Below are positions 43,903-54,295 of a stretch of DNA of 64,000 nucleotides, piece by piece. Made by a program: the position numbers and the translations under genes. This stretch comes from Mycobacteriaceae bacterium (GTDB lineage Bacteria; Actinomycetota; Actinomycetes; Mycobacteriales; Mycobacteriaceae), in contig JAFARC010000043.1 in the NCBI GenBank assembly GCA_019245755.1, positions 32,444 to 96,443 on the forward strand, given 5' to 3'. The notes below the pieces were generated by a model, which worked only from the letters and a program-made list of their open reading frames with translations, was not told the DNA's origin and made no database searches. Positions within the stretch are counted from its first letter, which is position 1. Each line of letters starts with the position of its first letter.

Positions 43903-44003
43903 CGTCGGACGTGTCGAGAACACGCCGCCACTAGACTGGTCTCGCTAACCACGTGGGCGTTTGTCTGCGCGTGTCAAACCACTGACAGCTGAAGAGGGGC
44001 AAC

Positions 44004-44678
44004 GTGGACGAGATCCTGGCCAGGGCCGGAATCTTCCAGGGTGTCGAGCCCAGCGCCGTGGCCGCGCTGACCAAGCAGCTTCACCCAGTCGACTTTCCGC
44101 GCGGTCACACCGTTTTCGCCGAGGGAGAACCCGGGGACCGCCTCTACATCATCATGTCCGGCAAGGTGAAGATCGGCCGCCGTTCCCCCGACGGTCGCGA
44201 GAATCTGCTGACCATTATGGGGCCGTCCGACATGTTCGGCGAACTGTCGATCTTCGACCCGGGGCCGCGGACCTCCAGCGCGACCACCATCACCGAGGTG
44301 CGGGCGGTGTCGATGGACCGCGACGCGCTGCGCGCCTGGATCGCCGACCGCCCGGAGATCTCCGAGCAGCTGCTGCGGGTGCTGGCCCGCCGGCTGCGGC
44401 GCACCAACAACAACCTCGCCGACCTGATCTTCACCGACGTGCCGGGCCGCGTGGCCAAGCAGCTGCTGCAGCTGGCCCAGCGCTTCGGCACCCAGGAGGG
44501 CGGCGCCCTGCGGGTCACCCATGACTTGACCCAGGAGGAGATCGCTCAGCTGGTCGGCGCCTCGCGGGAAACCGTCAACAAGGCGCTGGCCGACTTCGCC
44601 CACCGCGGCTGGATCCGCCTGGAGGGCAAGAGCGTGCTGATCTGCGACTCCGAACGGCTTGCCCGCCGAGCCCGATAG
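44004..44678 (+). CDS. crp: cAMP receptor protein, Crp/Fnr family
   Basis: GTG at 44004 follows GAAGAGGGG. The 224-residue protein has the cyclic-nucleotide fold with the phosphate-binding cassette [18 protein letters not shown] (near residue 78-95), then a hinge and a winged helix-turn-helix ([30 protein letters not shown], near residue 175-204, recognition helix SRETVNKAL). It is very close to M. tuberculosis Rv3676, which controls whiB1, rpfA and others with weak dependence on cAMP. Confidence 0.97.
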   Translation: MDEILARAGIFQGVEPSAVAALTKQLHPVDFPRGHTVFAEGEPGDRLYIIMSGKVKIGRRSPDGRENLLTIMGPSDMFGELSIFDPGPRTSSATTITEVRAVSMDRDALRAWIADRPEISEQLLRVLARRLRRTNNNLADLIFTDVPGRVAKQLLQLAQRFGTQEGGALRVTHDLTQEEIAQLVGASRETVNKALADFAHRGWIRLEGKSVLICDSERLARRAR

Positions 44679-44754
44679 GCCCGCCGGGATTGAAACGTTG
44701 CAGGTCCTCACTCGCCTCGAACTTGTGCTGCGTGGGCTCAGTCTCGACGCAGAG

Positions 44755-45540
44755 TCAGCCCCGGAGGTAGTCGAGTTGGGCCCGCACGGACCACTCCGCG
44801 ACGCCCCACAACTCCTCGTCGACGTCGGTGTAGACGTGCTCGACGATCTGACGGGCGGTGGCATCCGCACCGAGCACCCGCAACGCGGCGCGGACCTGCT
44901 CCAGCCGCTCCTCGCGGTGCGCGAGGTACATGTCAGCGGTTGCGACCAGATCCGGCTGGTCGGGCCCGTGACCCGGCAGCACCGCCCGGTGGCCGAGCCC
45001 GCGCAGCCGGTGCAGCGATTCCAGGTAGTCGCCGAGGCTGCCGTCCTCGGTGTCGATGACGGTGGTGCCACGGCCGAGCACCGTGTCGGCGGTCAGCACC
45101 GCGTCATCGAGCACGAACGACAAGGAGTCGGCGGTGTGGCCGGGGGTCGCCACCACCTGGATGCGCAGCCCGGCGGCCTCGATGACCTCACCGTCGGTCA
45201 GCGGCCGTCCGCCCAGGCCGCGTAAAAAACCGCTTCCGGCGGCGCGCACCGGCGCGCCGGTCAGCTCGACGAGCTGGTCGATGCCCCCGGTGTGGTCGCC
45301 GTGCCGGTGGCTGATCAAAACCAGCGACACCTTGCCGACTTGCGCGACCTGCCGCACGTGTTCGGCGTCCTCGGGGCCGGGGTCGACAACCACCATCTCC
45401 TCGCTGCGTGGGCCGGACAGCACCCAGGTGTTGGTGCCCTCGAGCGTCATCAGTCCGGGGTTGTCGGCCAGCAGCACCGACGCCGAGTCGGTCACCCGCC
45501 GCAGCCGCCCGTACGCGGGGTGAGTCAGCTCCCCGTGCAC
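44755..45540 (-). CDS. Metallo-beta-lactamase-fold hydrolase (Rv3677c homologue)
   Basis: The 261-residue protein starts at GTG 45540. The metal motif HRHGDHTGG (HxHxDH, near residue 78-86), His in TPGHTADS, Asp in LTADTVLGRG and His in LPGHGPD give a full dinuclear site. A C-terminal helical domain follows (residues 190-261), as in the LACTB2/RNase-like subgroup. Substrate unknown; nuclease or thioester hydrolase are options. Confidence 0.9.
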   Translation of the reverse strand: MHGELTHPAYGRLRRVTDSASVLLADNPGLMTLEGTNTWVLSGPRSEEMVVVDPGPEDAEHVRQVAQVGKVSLVLISHRHGDHTGGIDQLVELTGAPVRAAGSGFLRGLGGRPLTDGEVIEAAGLRIQVVATPGHTADSLSFVLDDAVLTADTVLGRGTTVIDTEDGSLGDYLESLHRLRGLGHRAVLPGHGPDQPDLVATADMYLAHREERLEQVRAALRVLGADATARQIVEHVYTDVDEELWGVAEWSVRAQLDYLRG

Positions 45541-45578
45541 GCGCGACCCGACCTCACCGGCTCCCCGACCTCCCCGTG

Positions 45579-46034
45579 CTACCCGACCTCGACGACGACT
45601 TCAACCTCGACGGGCGCGCCCAGCGGCAGCTCCAAGACCCCCACCGCCGAGCGCGCATGCGCCCCGGCCTCGCCGAAAACCTCCCCGAACAGCTCCGACG
45701 CGCCGTTGATCACGCCGGGCTGGCCGGTGAAGCCGGGCGCCGACGCCACGAATCCGACGACCTTGACCACCCGTGTCACGGCGTCGATGCCAACCAGCGC
45801 GTGCACCGCTGCCAGCGCGTTGAGTGCGCACAGCCGCGCCAGGCGCTTGGCATCCTCGGCGGTGACCTCGGCGCCGACCTTGCCGTTGCGCGCCAGCGAG
45901 CCGTCCTGCACCGGCAGCTGCCCTGCGGTGTAGACCAGGTTCCCCGTCCGGACCGCGGGCACGTAGGAGGCCAGCGGCTTGGCCACGGCCCCCAGTTCGA
46001 TGCCCAGTGCGGTGAGGCGGTCCGACGCGCTCAC
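45579..46034 (-). CDS. RidA/YjgF/YER057c/UK114 family protein (Rv3678c homologue)
   Basis: GTG at 46034 overlaps the stop of the upstream DUF4177 gene (GTGA). The 151-residue protein follows the RidA fold, with VYTAGQLPVQDGSL (near residue 32-45), NALAAVHALVG and a C-terminal LGAPVEVEVVVEV. The Arg of the classical RidA deaminase site is not evident here, as in several RidA side families, so imine deaminase activity is uncertain. Confidence 0.88.
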   Translation of the reverse strand: MSASDRLTALGIELGAVAKPLASYVPAVRTGNLVYTAGQLPVQDGSLARNGKVGAEVTAEDAKRLARLCALNALAAVHALVGIDAVTRVVKVVGFVASAPGFTGQPGVINGASELFGEVFGEAGAHARSAVGVLELPLGAPVEVEVVVEVG

Positions 46035-46192
46035 TTCGGGCGCTTGAGGTAGGCCACATGCTGCTCGCCGGTGGGCCCGGGCAGGACCGACACCAGCTCC
46101 CACCCGTCGGCACCCCACTGGTCGAGGATCTGCTTGGTCGCGTGGGTCAACAGCGGCACGGTCGCGTACTCCCACTTGGTCGGTTCGCTCAT
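46031..46192 (-). CDS. Small DUF4177 protein (Rv3678A homologue)
   Basis: A 53-residue frame from ATG 46192 reads MSEPTKWEYATVPLLTHA, then QILDQWGADGWELVSV and YLKRPK. The KWEY...NxxGxxGWELV pattern is that of DUF4177. It is coupled to the RidA gene by a four-base overlap and is divergent from bagA. Function unknown. Confidence 0.85.
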   Translation of the reverse strand: MSEPTKWEYATVPLLTHATKQILDQWGADGWELVSVLPGPTGEQHVAYLKRPK

Positions 46193-46247
46193 TGGCTCAC
46201 CCTAACCGCGGCCGGCCCGACGACCGGCTTTGGTTAGCATGCAACTT

Positions 46248-47267
46248 GTGGCAACCACACCCGAGGCCGGGCGAAACGTCGGCTGGCCCGCAAGGCTCCG
46301 CAATGCGCGGCTGCACTTCGTGACCGGCAAGGGCGGCACCGGTAAGTCGACGGTCGCGGCCTCGCTGGCGCTGGCGTTGGCCGCGGGCGGCCGCAAGGTC
46401 CTGCTCATCGAGCTGGAAGGCCGTCAGGGCATCGCGCAGCTGTTTGACGTGCCGCCGCTGCCCTATCAAGAGGTGAAGATCGCCACCGCCGAGCGCGGCG
46501 GCCACGTCAACGCGTTGGCCATCGACATCGAGGCCGCGTTCCTGGAATACCTGGACATGTTCTACAACCTCGGCCTCGCCGGCCGGGCGATGCGGCGCAT
46601 CGGCGCAGTGGAATTCGCCACCACGATTGCGCCCGGGCTTCGCGACGTGCTGCTGACCGGAAAGATCAAGGAGTCGGTGGTCCGCACCGACAAGTCGCGG
46701 CTGCCGGTGTACGACGCGGTCGTCGTCGACTCACCGCCGACCGGGCGCATCGCCCGGTTCCTGGACGTCACCAAGGCGGTCTCCGACCTGGCGAAGGGGG
46801 GCCCGGTGCACTCGCAGGCCGAGGGTGTGGTCAGGCTGCTGCACTCCGAGCAGACCGCGATCCACATCGTCACGCTGCTGGAGTCCCTGCCGATGCAGGA
46901 GACGATGGAGGCGATCGACGAACTGCAGAATCTCGGCCTGCCGATCGGCAGCGTCATCGTCAACCGCGGGCTACCGGTATACCTGCAACCCGATGATCTG
47001 GCCAAGGCGGCCGAAGGTGACGTCGACGCCGACGCGGTCCGGTCCGCATTCGCAACGGCGGGAATCAAACTCAGCGACGACGACTTCGCCGGCATCCTCA
47101 CCGAGACGATCCAGCACGCCACCAGGTTGACCGCCCGCGCCGAAACCGCCGAGCAGCTCGACAAGATCGCGGTGCCCCGCCTCGAGCTGCCCAACATGGC
47201 CGACGGTGTTGACTTGGGCTGTCTGTACGAGATGGCCGAAACGCTTGCCCGGCAGGGTGTTCGATGA
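46248..47267 (+). CDS. bagA: Get3/ArsA-like ATPase, first of pair
   Basis: GTG at 46248 ([14 protein letters not shown]) matches the homologue start; ATG 46239 is in frame. The P-loop GKGGTGKST (near residue 27-35) is the deviant Walker A of the ArsA/Get3/MinD group. The switch segment [11 protein letters not shown] (near residue 160) follows. No tail-anchored-protein binding groove can be judged from sequence. It overlaps the second ATPase gene by four bases (ATGA). A TAGCAT hexamer at 46234-46239 would put a transcription start close to the GTG, so the message may be leaderless. Confidence 0.93.
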   Translation: MATTPEAGRNVGWPARLRNARLHFVTGKGGTGKSTVAASLALALAAGGRKVLLIELEGRQGIAQLFDVPPLPYQEVKIATAERGGHVNALAIDIEAAFLEYLDMFYNLGLAGRAMRRIGAVEFATTIAPGLRDVLLTGKIKESVVRTDKSRLPVYDAVVVDSPPTGRIARFLDVTKAVSDLAKGGPVHSQAEGVVRLLHSEQTAIHIVTLLESLPMQETMEAIDELQNLGLPIGSVIVNRGLPVYLQPDDLAKAAEGDVDADAVRSAFATAGIKLSDDDFAGILTETIQHATRLTARAETAEQLDKIAVPRLELPNMADGVDLGCLYEMAETLARQGVR

Positions 47268-48394
47268 GCACCGCACCGCCGTCCCTCGACATGGCCGACA
47301 TCCTGGCCGACACCAGCAACCGTGTGGTGGTGTGCTGCGGTGCGGGCGGGGTCGGCAAGACCACCACGGCCGCGGCGATGGCCCTGAGGGCTGCCGAGTA
47401 TGGGCGCACCGTCGTGGTGTTGACCATCGATCCGGCCCGCAGGCTCGCCCAGGCGCTGGGCATCGCCGACCTGGGCAACTCGCCGCAGCGGGTGCCGCTG
47501 GCCCCCGAGGTGCCCGGCGAGCTGCACGCGATGATGCTCGACATGCGGCGCACGTTCGACGAGATGGTGCTGAATTACTCCGGACCGCAGCGCGCACAGG
47601 CGATTCTGGAAAACCAGTTCTACCAGACCGTGGCGACCTCACTTGCCGGCACACAGGAATACATGGCGATGGAAAAGCTCGGCCAGCTGCTGTCGCAGGA
47701 CAAGTGGGATCTGATCGTCGTCGACACCCCGCCCTCACGCAACGCGCTGGATTTCATCGACGCGCCAAAACGTTTGGGCAGCTTCATGGATAGCCGGCTG
47801 TGGCGGCTGCTGCTGGCCCCCGGCCGGGGCATCGGCAAGCTGATCACCGGCGCGGTGGGGCTGGCCATGCGGGCGATGTCGACCGTCTTGGGTTCGCAGA
47901 TGCTTTCCGACGCCTCGGCTTTCGTGCAGTCGCTTGACGCCACGTTCGGCGGCTTCCGGGAGAAGGCCGATCGCACCTACGAGCTGCTGAGGCGGCGCGG
48001 CACGCAGTTCGTCGTGGTGTCGGCCGCCGAACCCGACGCGCTGCGGGAGGCGTCGTTCTTCGTCGACCGGCTGTCGCAGGAAGGAATGCCGCTGGCGGGG
48101 CTGATCCTTAACCGGACCCACCCGATGCTGTGCTCCTTGACGGTGGAGCGCGCGGTCGATGGCGCCGAGGAGCTGAAGACCGACGACGGCGACTCGCTGG
48201 CCGCCGCGGTGCTGCGCATTCACGCCGACCGTGGCCTCACCGCCAAACGGGAGGTGCGGCTGCTGTCCCGGTTCACCGGCGCCAACCCGCACGTGCCGAT
48301 CGTCGGGGTGCCGTCGCTACCGTTCGACGTCTCGGACCTGGATGCGTTGCGGGCGATCGCCGACCAGCTCACCGCCGCCAACAAGGCGGCCTGA
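47264..48394 (+). CDS. bagB: Get3/ArsA-like ATPase, second of pair
   Basis: The 376-residue partner of BagA. Its Walker A is [11 protein letters not shown] (near residue 26-36), with [14 protein letters not shown] (near residue 148-161) as switch II and [10 protein letters not shown] in the base-binding region. The M. tuberculosis pair is described as bacterial Get3-like proteins; a role in membrane protein handling is inferred. Confidence 0.93.
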   Translation: MSTAPPSLDMADILADTSNRVVVCCGAGGVGKTTTAAAMALRAAEYGRTVVVLTIDPARRLAQALGIADLGNSPQRVPLAPEVPGELHAMMLDMRRTFDEMVLNYSGPQRAQAILENQFYQTVATSLAGTQEYMAMEKLGQLLSQDKWDLIVVDTPPSRNALDFIDAPKRLGSFMDSRLWRLLLAPGRGIGKLITGAVGLAMRAMSTVLGSQMLSDASAFVQSLDATFGGFREKADRTYELLRRRGTQFVVVSAAEPDALREASFFVDRLSQEGMPLAGLILNRTHPMLCSLTVERAVDGAEELKTDDGDSLAAAVLRIHADRGLTAKREVRLLSRFTGANPHVPIVGVPSLPFDVSDLDALRAIADQLTAANKAA

Positions 48395-48422
48395 ACGACT
48401 CCAGCAAAATTCCGTGGGTGCT

Positions 48423-48776
48423 CTAGACGGCGCTGCGGTGCTTGCGCTGGGCGGCGAAGAACTCGGCCCAGGAAACGACCTCGGGGTGCTGTTTGAGCAG
48501 CGCGCGCCGTTGACGCTCCGTCATACCGCCCCAGACGCCGAACTCGACCCGGTTGTCGAGCGCGTCGGCGCCGCACTCGACGAGCACGGGACAGTGCCGG
48601 CAGATCACGGCCGCTTTGCGCTGTGCGGCGCCCCGGACGAATAGCTCGTCGGGATCAGAGGATCGACACAATGCTTGCGAGACCCACGCGATGCGGGCCT
48701 CGGCGGCCCCGCTGTGAATCATGCTGGAAAGTGCGCTTGCCGTGGTCCTCCGCGCAGTCGGCCGTGTAGCTGACAC
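48423..48776 (-). CDS. whiB4: WhiB-family iron-sulphur redox regulator WhiB4
   Basis: GTG at 48776 follows GAAGGGG by eight bases and gives 117 residues. The four cluster Cys are in ALCRSSDPD and ICRHCPVLVECG (C-x(n)-C-x2-C-x5-C). The GVWGG turn (near residue 81) and basic tail (RQRRALLKQ) bind DNA or sigma factor. WhiB4 senses oxidants through its 4Fe-4S cluster and represses antioxidant genes. A perfect 19-bp palindrome lies 78 bp upstream. Confidence 0.95.
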   Translation of the reverse strand: MSATRPTARRTTASALSSMIHSGAAEARIAWVSQALCRSSDPDELFVRGAAQRKAAVICRHCPVLVECGADALDNRVEFGVWGGMTERQRRALLKQHPEVVSWAEFFAAQRKHRSAV

Positions 48777-49090
48777 CTGCGATCCCCTTCGTTCCGGCCG
48801 CCACACTGGCGGGTCCCGGCGGCGATCGCGAAATGCGATCTACGCCACATTCCTCAGGTAACTGTTACCTGAATCGCATTGTGTGTACAAAATAGGTGGT
48901 CAGGTATCGTTTGCGCAACAGTTTGGCAAAGGGTTTTTTGGGACGACCGTCTAGTCCCATGTTCATCCCGTATCCTCTCCGCCCCCGCGCACCGGTCCGG
49001 GAAGTACGATTCGCTGACGCGCATGCTAATTATGCTGCGACGATGCACTCGGCGGGATAGGGCCGAAAGGCATCAGTACACTCTGTATGC
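48777..49090. other. Divergent intergenic region whiB4 / ponA2
   Basis: This 314-bp stretch is richer in A/T than its surroundings (for example tgtgtacaaaatagg at 48884-48898 and a T-run near 48935). It contains the palindrome listed separately and should hold both promoters. No coding frame is credible. Confidence 0.6.
48854..48872. promoter_or_regulatory. Perfect 19-bp palindrome, candidate operator between whiB4 and ponA2
   Basis: TCAGGTAACTGTTACCTGA is perfectly symmetrical about a central T. It lies in the 314-bp divergent region, 78 bp from the whiB4 start and 219 bp from ponA2. A further half-site TCAGGTAT occurs at 48900-48907. No T-run follows, so a terminator is unlikely. The binding protein is unknown. 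Confidence 0.65.
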
Positions 49091-51523
49091 ATGCCGGAGC
49101 GCCCACCGACCGCGGTGACGGTCGTCAAGCTCGTGTGGTGCTGTCTTCTGGCCAGCGTCGTGGCGGCCGGGATGATGTTTCCGTTCGTCGGTGGGTTCGG
49201 CCTGATGTCCAACCGGGCCTCCGACATCGTCGCGAACGGCTCCGCGCAGCTGGTGGAGGGCGACGTGCCGCAGGTCACGACGATGGTCGACGCGGCAGGC
49301 AACCCGATCGCGTGGCTGTACTCCCAGCGGCGGTTCGAGGTGCCCAGCGACCAGATCGCCGACACGATGAAGCTGGCAATCGTCTCGATCGAGGACAAGA
49401 GGTTTGCCGAGCACAACGGCGTCGACTGGCAGGGCACACTCACCGGCCTGTCCGGATACGTCTCCGGTCACGTCGACACCCGCGGGGGCTCGACGATCGA
49501 GCAGCAGTACGTCAAGAACTATCAATTGCTGGTGCTCGCCCAGACCGACGCGGAGAAGCGGGCGGCGGTGGAGACCACACCGGCGCGCAAACTGCGCGAG
49601 ATCCGGATGGCGCTGACCCTGGACAAGACGTTCAGCAAACCGGAGATCCTGAACCGGTACCTGAATCTCGTGTCGTTCGGCAACGGCGCGTTCGGGGTGC
49701 AGGACGCCGCGCAGACCTACTTCGGCGTCGACGCCTCGCAGCTGAACTGGCAGCAGGCCGCACTGCTTGCCGGCATGGTGCAGTCGACTAGCGCGTTGAA
49801 TCCCTACACCAATCCCCAGGGCGCGCTGCAGCGGCGAAACGTTGTCCTGGACACCATGATCGAGAATCTGCCCGAGAAGGCCGACGAGCTGCGCGCGGCG
49901 AAGACTCAGCCGCTCGGCATCCTGCCGCAGCCCAACGAACTGCCGCAGGGCTGCATCGCGGCCGGCGACCGCGCGTTTTTCTGCGACTACGTGATGCAGT
50001 ACCTGGCCCGCGCCGGCATCAGCAAGGATCAGGTCGCGCGGAGCGGATACCTGATCAAGACCACGCTCGACCCCAAGGTTCAGGCATCAGTCAAGGATGC
50101 CGCGGACAAGGTTGCCAGCCCTACCCTCGACGGCGTCGCGAGCGTGATGAGCGTGGTCAAACCGGGCAAGGATTCGCACCAGGTGCTGGCCATGGTCAGC
50201 AATCGCACCTACGGCCTGGACAGCGACGCCGGCGAAACCATGCAGCCACAGCCGTACTCACTGGTTGGCGACGGCGCAGGCTCGATCTTCAAGATCTTCA
50301 CCACCGCGGCCGCGCTGGACATGGGCATGGGCATCAACGCCGAACTGCAGGTGCCCGGCTTTTTCCAGGCCAAGGGAATGGGCAGCGGGGGCGCGCCGGG
50401 TTGCCCGCGGGAAACGTGGTGCGTGCGCAACGACGGCAGCTACCGCGGCTCGATGAACGTGACCGAAGCGCTGGCGACCTCGCCGAACACCGCGTTCGCC
50501 CGGTTGATCCAACAAATTGGCGTGCCGCACGCGGTGGACATGGCCGTCAGGCTCGGCATGCGGTCCTATGCGGATCCCGGCACCGCGCGCGCCTACGATC
50601 CGCAAAGCAACGAGAGCCTCGCCGACTTCATCAAGCGGCAGAACCTCGGCTCGTTCACGCTGGGACCGATCGAGATCAATCCGCTCGAGCTCTCCAACGT
50701 TGCCGCCACGCTGGCCTCCGGCGGCATGTGGTGCCCGCCCAGCCCGATTGACAAGATCTACGACCGCAAGGGCAACGAGGTGTCGGTCACCACCGAGACC
50801 TGCGACCAGGTGGTGCCCGAAGGCCTGGCCAACACGCTGGCCAACGCGCTCAGCAAGGACACCGTCAGCGGCACGGCAGCCGGCTCCGCGAGTGGGGCAG
50901 GCTGGAGTTTGCCGATGTCGGGCAAGACCGGCACCACCGAAGCCCACCGATCCGCCGGATTCGTCGGCTTCACCAACAACTACGCCGCGGCCAGCTACAT
51001 CTTCTCCGACGCCCCCACGCCGTCGGACATCTGCTCCAGCCCGCTGCGGACGTGTGGCAGCGGCGACCTGTACGGCGGTTACGAACCGGCGCGCATCTGG
51101 TTCAACGCGATGAAACCGATCGCCACCGACTTCGGTGACGTTCACCTTCCGCCGACCGATCCGCGCTACGTCGAGGGCGGCCCCAACTCGCGCGTTCCGA
51201 CGGTGGACGGCCTGACGGTGGATCAGGCGCGCCAGCGCCTCAAGGACGCCGGCTTCCAGGTGGCCGACCAGCCGGCGTCGGTCAACAGCGGAGCCTCCTA
51301 CGGCACCGTCATCGGCACCTCGCCCAGCGGCCAGACCATCCCGGGCTCGGTCGTCACGATCAATATCAGCAACGGTGTGCCGCCGGCGCCGCCACCGCCC
51401 CCGGTCGGCGTGCCGGGCCTGCCCCCGGTGGTCGCCGGCTCGACCGTCGTCCAGATCCCCGGCCTGCCCCCGATCACGGTCCCGGTGCTGGGGCCACCGC
51501 CGCCCGCTGCCCCACCGCCGTAG
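49091..51523 (+). CDS. ponA2: Class A penicillin-binding protein PonA2
   Basis: The 810-residue bifunctional enzyme makes and cross-links peptidoglycan. An N-terminal helix (residues 9-32) anchors it. The transglycosylase domain has catalytic Glu101 in EDKRFAEHNG and RGGSTIEQQYVKN. The transpeptidase domain has Ser398 in SIFK, SPN (near residue 466) and Lys612 in SGKTGTT. One PASTA repeat (near residue 701-765) and a Pro-rich tail close the protein. In mycobacteria PonA2 supports survival in stress and non-replication. Confidence 0.96.
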   Translation: MPERPPTAVTVVKLVWCCLLASVVAAGMMFPFVGGFGLMSNRASDIVANGSAQLVEGDVPQVTTMVDAAGNPIAWLYSQRRFEVPSDQIADTMKLAIVSIEDKRFAEHNGVDWQGTLTGLSGYVSGHVDTRGGSTIEQQYVKNYQLLVLAQTDAEKRAAVETTPARKLREIRMALTLDKTFSKPEILNRYLNLVSFGNGAFGVQDAAQTYFGVDASQLNWQQAALLAGMVQSTSALNPYTNPQGALQRRNVVLDTMIENLPEKADELRAAKTQPLGILPQPNELPQGCIAAGDRAFFCDYVMQYLARAGISKDQVARSGYLIKTTLDPKVQASVKDAADKVASPTLDGVASVMSVVKPGKDSHQVLAMVSNRTYGLDSDAGETMQPQPYSLVGDGAGSIFKIFTTAAALDMGMGINAELQVPGFFQAKGMGSGGAPGCPRETWCVRNDGSYRGSMNVTEALATSPNTAFARLIQQIGVPHAVDMAVRLGMRSYADPGTARAYDPQSNESLADFIKRQNLGSFTLGPIEINPLELSNVAATLASGGMWCPPSPIDKIYDRKGNEVSVTTETCDQVVPEGLANTLANALSKDTVSGTAAGSASGAGWSLPMSGKTGTTEAHRSAGFVGFTNNYAAASYIFSDAPTPSDICSSPLRTCGSGDLYGGYEPARIWFNAMKPIATDFGDVHLPPTDPRYVEGGPNSRVPTVDGLTVDQARQRLKDAGFQVADQPASVNSGASYGTVIGTSPSGQTIPGSVVTINISNGVPPAPPPPPVGVPGLPPVVAGSTVVQIPGLPPITVPVLGPPPPAAPPP

Positions 51524-51573
51524 CGATCACGCGGCACGCGGTGTCGGCGCCCGCCAGCCAGTAGGCTGCCTGC

Positions 51574-52533
51574 ATGGCTTCCGCACCGCCCATCCTGAAG
51601 AGAGCCGCCGCGGTCACCGCCGGCTCGGCGCTCACCTGGATCGGCTACGCCTCGGTCGTCGAACGCAACGCGTTTGTCGTGCGCGAGGTCACGATGCCCG
51701 TGCTGACGCCGGGTTCGTCTCCGCTTCGTGTGCTGCACGTCAGCGACATCCACATGCGCCCCAACCAGCGCCACAAGCAGGCGTGGCTGCGCGAGCTCGC
51801 GCGCTGGGAACCCGACCTGGTTGTCAACACTGGTGACAACCTGGCCCACCCGCGGGCGGTTCCGGCGGTGGTGCAGACGCTCGGCGACCTGCTCGCGCTG
51901 CCGGGTTTGTTCGTATTCGGCAGCAACGACTACTTCGGGCCGCGGCTGAAAAATCCGGCGAACTATCTGACCAATCCGGGCCACCGGGTACACGGCCGGC
52001 CGCTGCCGTGGCAGGACCTGCGGGCCGCGTTCACCGAGCGGGGCTGGATCGACATGACGCACTCTCGGCGCGAGCTGGAGGTCAGGGGCCTGCGGATCGC
52101 GGCCGCCGGTGTCGACGACCCGCACATCGGCCGGGACCGCTACGACACGATCGCCGGACCTACCAGCCCGGCGGCGAATCTTCGCCTGGGCCTGACGCAT
52201 TCGCCCTATCCCCGCGTGCTGGACCGCTTCGCCGCCGACGGTTATCAGCTGGTGCTGGCCGGCCACACCCATGGCGGCCAGTTGTGTCTGCCCTTCTACG
52301 GTGCCATCGTCACCAACTGCGAGCTTGACCGCTCACGCGCCAAAGGGGCGTCACAGTGGGGCTCGACGATGCAGCTGCACGTGTCGGCGGGCATCGGCAC
52401 CTCGCCGTTCGCGCCGCTTCGGTTCTGCTGCCGGCCCGAGGTGACGCTGCTCACCCTGGTGGCGACGCCGACGGGCGGCCGGGAGGCCGGCTCACACACG
52501 ACTCAGTCCCACCCAGCAGCTGCCGTGCGGTGA
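51574..52533 (+). CDS. Metallophosphoesterase (Rv3683 homologue)
   Basis: The 319-residue calcineurin-like enzyme has the full metal set: SDIHMRPN (DxH, near residue 57), NTGDN (GDxx), GSND (GNHD-like, near residue 117), and AGHTHGGQ (GHxH, near residue 229). A weak N-terminal hydrophobic stretch may tether it to the membrane. The YaeI-like group acts on lipid-linked phosphoesters. It overlaps the cds1 start by four bases. Confidence 0.93.
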   Translation: MASAPPILKRAAAVTAGSALTWIGYASVVERNAFVVREVTMPVLTPGSSPLRVLHVSDIHMRPNQRHKQAWLRELARWEPDLVVNTGDNLAHPRAVPAVVQTLGDLLALPGLFVFGSNDYFGPRLKNPANYLTNPGHRVHGRPLPWQDLRAAFTERGWIDMTHSRRELEVRGLRIAAAGVDDPHIGRDRYDTIAGPTSPAANLRLGLTHSPYPRVLDRFAADGYQLVLAGHTHGGQLCLPFYGAIVTNCELDRSRAKGASQWGSTMQLHVSAGIGTSPFAPLRFCCRPEVTLLTLVATPTGGREAGSHTTQSHPAAAVR

Positions 52534-53636
52534 CGCAGCCGACCACCGTCGCGGTTCACGACCGTCCGCGCGACTGGGTGGACAACGCGGTGCGCCTCAT
52601 CGAGGCCGACGCCCGCCGCAGCGCCGACACACATTTGCTGCGGTATCCGCTTCCGGCGGCGTGGTCGGCCACCGTAGATGTGCAGCTTTACCTCAAGGAT
52701 GAGACCACCCACATCACCGGCAGCCTCAAGCACCGCCTGGCGCGGTCACTTTTCCTCTACGCGCTGTGCAACGGCTGGATCACCGAGAACACCACGGTGG
52801 TGGAGGCGTCGTCGGGCTCGACGGCGGTGTCCGAGGCGTATTTCGCCCAGCTGCTGGGGCTGGAGTTCATCGCGGTGATGCCGGCGTCGACAAGCCGCGC
52901 CAAGGTCGCATTGATCGAGGCCCAGGGCGGACGTTGCCATTTCGTCCACGAGTCGGGGCAGGTGTATGCGGAGGCCGAGCGGCTGGCGGCCGAAACCGGC
53001 GGGCACTACCTCGACCAGTTCACCAACGCCGAGCGGGCCACCGACTGGCGCGGCAACAACAACATCGCCGAGTCCATCTTCACCCAGATGGGTGCGGAGC
53101 AGCACCCGGTTCCCCGGTGGATCGTGGTGGGGGCGGGCACCGGCGGAACGAGCGCAACAATCGGCCGCTACATCCGGTATCGGCGCTACCCGACCCGGTT
53201 GTGCGTGGTGGACCCGGAAAATTCCGCGTTCTTCCGGTCGTACGCGACCGGCGACCGCGATGTGGTCACCGGTATCTCGTCACGAATTGAAGGGATCGGA
53301 CGCCCGCGGGTGGAGCCGTCGTTTCTGCCCGACGTGGTGGACCGGATGGTGGTGGTGCCGGATTCAGCGTCGATCGCGGCTGCCCGCCACGCCAGCGCTG
53401 TGCTGGGCCGCCGGGTGGGAGCGTCCACCGGCACCAGCCTGTGGGGAGCGTTCGGGCTGTTGGCCGAGATGGCGGCCGCGGGCCGCAGCGGCTCGGTTGT
53501 CACGCTGCTCGCCGATAGCGGCGACCGCTACGCCGACACCTACTTCAACGACGACTGGCTGGCGCGGCATGGTCTCGACCCGGAGTGCGCCTCCGAGGCG
53601 TTGTCCGAGTTCGAGCGATCCGGCCGCTGGATCTGA
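52530..53636 (+). CDS. cds1: PLP-dependent cysteine desulfhydrase, cysteine synthase family
   Basis: GTG at 52530 overlaps the preceding stop. The 368-residue fold-type II enzyme has the PLP Lys in TGSLKHRLA (near residue 64), the [11 protein letters not shown] substrate loop (near residue 94) and the phosphate-binding [12 protein letters not shown]. The M. tuberculosis homologue Rv3684 was reported as Cds1, which splits cysteine to H2S, pyruvate and ammonia. Last gene of the region with M. tuberculosis synteny. Confidence 0.92.
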   Translation: MTQPTTVAVHDRPRDWVDNAVRLIEADARRSADTHLLRYPLPAAWSATVDVQLYLKDETTHITGSLKHRLARSLFLYALCNGWITENTTVVEASSGSTAVSEAYFAQLLGLEFIAVMPASTSRAKVALIEAQGGRCHFVHESGQVYAEAERLAAETGGHYLDQFTNAERATDWRGNNNIAESIFTQMGAEQHPVPRWIVVGAGTGGTSATIGRYIRYRRYPTRLCVVDPENSAFFRSYATGDRDVVTGISSRIEGIGRPRVEPSFLPDVVDRMVVVPDSASIAAARHASAVLGRRVGASTGTSLWGAFGLLAEMAAAGRSGSVVTLLADSGDRYADTYFNDDWLARHGLDPECASEALSEFERSGRWI

Positions 53637-53740
53637 TCAGGCACTGCGTCGGGCTCCGGAGCGCGGTCTGCCGTCAGAAACAGCCACAGTGCCGCCAACC
53701 CGAAAAAACCGCCGTACAACGCGGCCCCTAACCCCGTCAT
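53540..53740 (-). CDS. Possible small single-span membrane protein
   Basis: An ATG at 53740 opens 66 residues: [20 protein letters not shown], then [13 protein letters not shown] and a polar tail. The first 23 residues form a clear membrane helix and the remainder is hydrophilic. The last 97 bp are antisense to the end of cds1. The helix lies in unique sequence, so only the tail is forced by the overlap. There is no strong ribosome site. Supported by protein-like layout only. Confidence 0.4.
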   Translation of the reverse strand: MTGLGAALYGGFFGLAALWLFLTADRAPEPDAVPDQIQRPDRSNSDNASEAHSGSRPCRASQSSLK

Positions 53741-54150
53741 GGTGCTCTACTCCTTCGCCTGCCGTCTCATGCCGCTCAGTGTGCATAACGCCACCGACAG
53801 TCACATCCATCCTCGAGGCGACGATCAGCTACCCCGGCATGCCGACGCCGACATTGTGACCGCCGACTGGGTTGAGGGTAGGGAGGCGCTCCGTGGTGAG
53901 CTCAAAGATCCGGCCGCGCCACTCGGGGCCAGCCGTTCTGACCAACACCGTCCCGTTTGGGTGCCGTTCCCGTCCGATTTTTTAATTAACGGCGCAGCGT
54001 GACGTTCGCATCGTCGTCGCCGATGGCGAGGTGCTGGTTCCGGCCGGCTTCGTGGCGCTGCCTGACGCGCAGTGACACGCCCCCGCGCGCACGCATGATC
54101 GGCGTTTGGCGCGCCCAAGGACCGGTGCGATACGCTGGCGTGGCTTCACG
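53741..54150. other. Non-coding gap before tRNA-Pro
   Basis: No credible gene in 410 bp. An A/T-rich patch (ttttttaattaa near 53976) contrasts with the GC-rich surroundings. A possible tRNA promoter is TTGGCG (54106-54111) with TACGCT (54131-54136), but the 19-bp spacing is long. Confidence 0.5.
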
Positions 54151-54225
<75 letters not shown>

Positions 54226-54295
54226 CCATTTGTGCTGGTAGAGAGCACAACTCGGTATTCAGGCCGAAGCCTTCGGTGGCTCCAGTCCGCAGTAG

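Noticed and set aside
53739..54002. 87-codon plus-strand frame before tRNA-Pro
   Set aside because: No domain or ribosome site; runs through the A/T-rich patch just before the tRNA.
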